6,681 nt of DNA from Oscillospiraceae bacterium (lineage in GTDB: Bacteria > Bacillota > Clostridia > Oscillospirales > Oscillospiraceae). The DNA lies in the NCBI GenBank assembly GCA_031266955.1, contig JAISAA010000115.1:1-6681 (forward strand), read 5' to 3'. A model generated the notes under the pieces. It was not told where the DNA came from and ran no database searches. It worked only from the letters and a program-made list of their open reading frames with translations. Positions 5,536 through 6,681 of this stretch are shown here, one piece after another (within the stretch, counting starts at the first letter, position 1; each line of letters opens with the position of its first letter). Made by a program: the position numbers and the translations under genes.

Positions 5536-6681
5536 CTATTTGGTCGGCTTGAAGCGTTTTAATCTGAGCGCGTTCGTCAAAACCGACACGCTCGACAGGC
5601 TCATCGCGGCGGCGGCGAACATCGGATTCAAGAGCGGCCCGCCGAGCAGATATAACACGCCGGCGGCTATCGGGATACCGACCGTGTTGTACCCGAATGC
5701 CCAGAACAGATTCTGCCGTATATTGCGGATAACGCGTTTGGACAGCTGCAGCGCGGACGAAACGTCCCGCAGATCGCCGCGCATCAAGACGACGTCGGCG
5801 CTTTCCATAGCGACGTCAGTTCCCGTCCCGATGGCGATCCCCACGTTCGCCTGCGCCAGCGCGGGCGCGTCGTTTATGCCGTCGCCGACCATCGCGACTG
5901 TCTTGCCCTCGGCTTGCAGCTTCGCTACTTCGTTCGCCTTGTCCCGCGGCAGGACCTCCGCGAGCACGCGGTCTATCCCGACCTCGCGCGCGACGCGCTC
6001 CGCCGTTTCCCTGTTGTCGCCCGTTATCATAACGGTCGCGACGCCCATCTCGCGCAGGCGCGCGACGGCGGCGAGGCTGCTATCCTTTGGCTTGTCGCTG
6101 ACGCTGATCTTGCCCAAGCGCTCGCCGTCCGCGAACACCTCCACGCCGCGGCCTATGACAATATGCCGCCCGCCGATAACGCCCTCGACGCCCTGCCCGA
6201 CGTTTGCCTTGAAATCGGCGACTTCAAGATACTCGCCGTCATAGCTTTCCACGACGGCTTTTGCGATCGGGTGCTCGGAATACCGCTCTAAGCTCGCGGC
6301 GATTTGCAGTACGTCGCCCTCGACGTCTGTGACCTCTGGTCGTCCCTCCGTTATCGTTCCCGTTTTGTCGAGGATGACGACGTCTACGTTGTGCGCCGTC
6401 TCCAGCGCCTCGCCGCTTTTTATGAGTATGCCGTACTCCGCGCCCTTTCCCGTTCCGACCATTATCGCCGTCGGCGTGGCGAGGCCGAGCGCGCACGGGC
6501 AGGCGATGACGAGCACGGAGATGAATATGGTCAGCGAAAACTCCAAATCCCGCGTTCCGGCGAACCACGCGATCCCCGCGGCAAGCGCGATAAGGCACAC
6601 GACGGGCACGAACACGCCGGAAACCTTGTCGGCGAGAGCCGCGATCGGCGCCTTGCTCCCCTGCGCGTCCTCCACGAGCTT
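5536..6681 (-). CDS. copA: Copper-exporting P1B-type ATPase CopA, C-terminal 381 residues (partial)
   Basis: The frame is open to the right edge, so the N-terminal metal-binding domain and first membrane helices are missing. The GTG at 6675 is internal (VEDAQGSKAPI is a conserved mid-protein stretch), not a start. Numbering from the first visible residue, there are two membrane helices with the transport motif C61-P-C63, the phosphorylation site D105-K-T-G-T109, nucleotide-domain S135-E-H-P138 and G162/G164, the T220-G-D-N223 loop, and G266-D-G-I-N-D-A-P273. The last two helices carry Y331-N332 and M360-S-L-S-S364, the signature of Cu(I)-transporting members. The enzyme uses ATP to expel Cu(I) from the cytoplasm. 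The nucleotide domain appears shorter than usual between G177 and G190. It is followed after 12 bases by the lipoprotein gene. A copper-specific call is well supported; silver would also be a plausible substrate. Confidence 0.93.
   Translation of the reverse strand, partial: KLVEDAQGSKAPIAALADKVSGVFVPVVCLIALAAGIAWFAGTRDLEFSLTIFISVLVIACPCALGLATPTAIMVGTGKGAEYGILIKSGEALETAHNVDVVILDKTGTITEGRPEVTDVEGDVLQIAASLERYSEHPIAKAVVESYDGEYLEVADFKANVGQGVEGVIGGRHIVIGRGVEVFADGERLGKISVSDKPKDSSLAAVARLREMGVATVMITGDNRETAERVAREVGIDRVLAEVLPRDKANEVAKLQAEGKTVAMVGDGINDAPALAQANVGIAIGTGTDVAMESADVVLMRGDLRDVSSALQLSKRVIRNIRQNLFWAFGYNTVGIPIAAGVLYLLGGPLLNPMFAAAAMSLSSVSVLTNALRLKRFKPTK

Noticed and set aside
5267..6244. Plus-strand 325-codon frame opposite the lipoprotein and copA
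   Set aside because: It is antisense to two well-supported genes. Its Ser/Thr/Pro/Ala-rich translation is what the reverse strand of GC-rich coding DNA gives.
6673..6675. GTG as a start codon for the copper ATPase
   Set aside because: The codon is inside the conserved VEDAQGSKAPI segment and the frame continues to the window edge, so the gene is cut by the window rather than starting here.

Overview
The window looks like a chromosomal segment from a Gram-positive, clostridia-like Firmicute of moderate GC content. The grounds are a firmicute-type (T7SSb) EssC protein, strong AGGAG-type ribosome binding sites, SigA-like promoters and a lipobox lipoprotein. The genus cannot be set from the sequence.

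Left half (1-3880), transcribed on the minus strand: an extended -10 promoter near 3851-3879 drives a roughly 138-nt leader, then a secreted-VWA / membrane / cytoplasmic-FHA protein (2117-3706), a possible 22-residue peptide (2043-2111), and the first 682 codons of an EssC-like type VII secretion ATPase (1-2046, running off the left edge). The three reading frames are packed tightly. The stop of the VWA gene lies inside the ribosome binding site of the small ORF, and the stop of the small ORF overlaps the EssC start as ATGA. Both large proteins carry FHA domains predicted to face the cytoplasm, which suggests phosphothreonine-linked control of a secretion machine whose outside face includes a VWA domain. 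No WXG100 substrate, EssB, EsaA or kinase gene is in the window.

Middle (3707-4079): a gene-poor spacer with two divergent SigA-like promoters, both with 17-bp spacing and an extended -10. It also holds a 9-8-9 inverted repeat just upstream of the minus promoter, a terminator-like hairpin, an inverted repeat in the leader, and an 81-codon stop-free frame that overlaps the minus promoter and leader. This is the least explained part of the window.

Right half (4080-6681): a plus-strand YdcF/SanA-type DUF218 membrane protein (4080-4844). It converges on a minus-strand pair made of a CopA-type copper ATPase (5536-6681, N-terminal part off the right edge) followed 12 bases later by an unrecognised lipoprotein (4879-5523). 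This half is visibly more GC-rich than the secretion operon. The copper pair and the secretion operon appear functionally separate.
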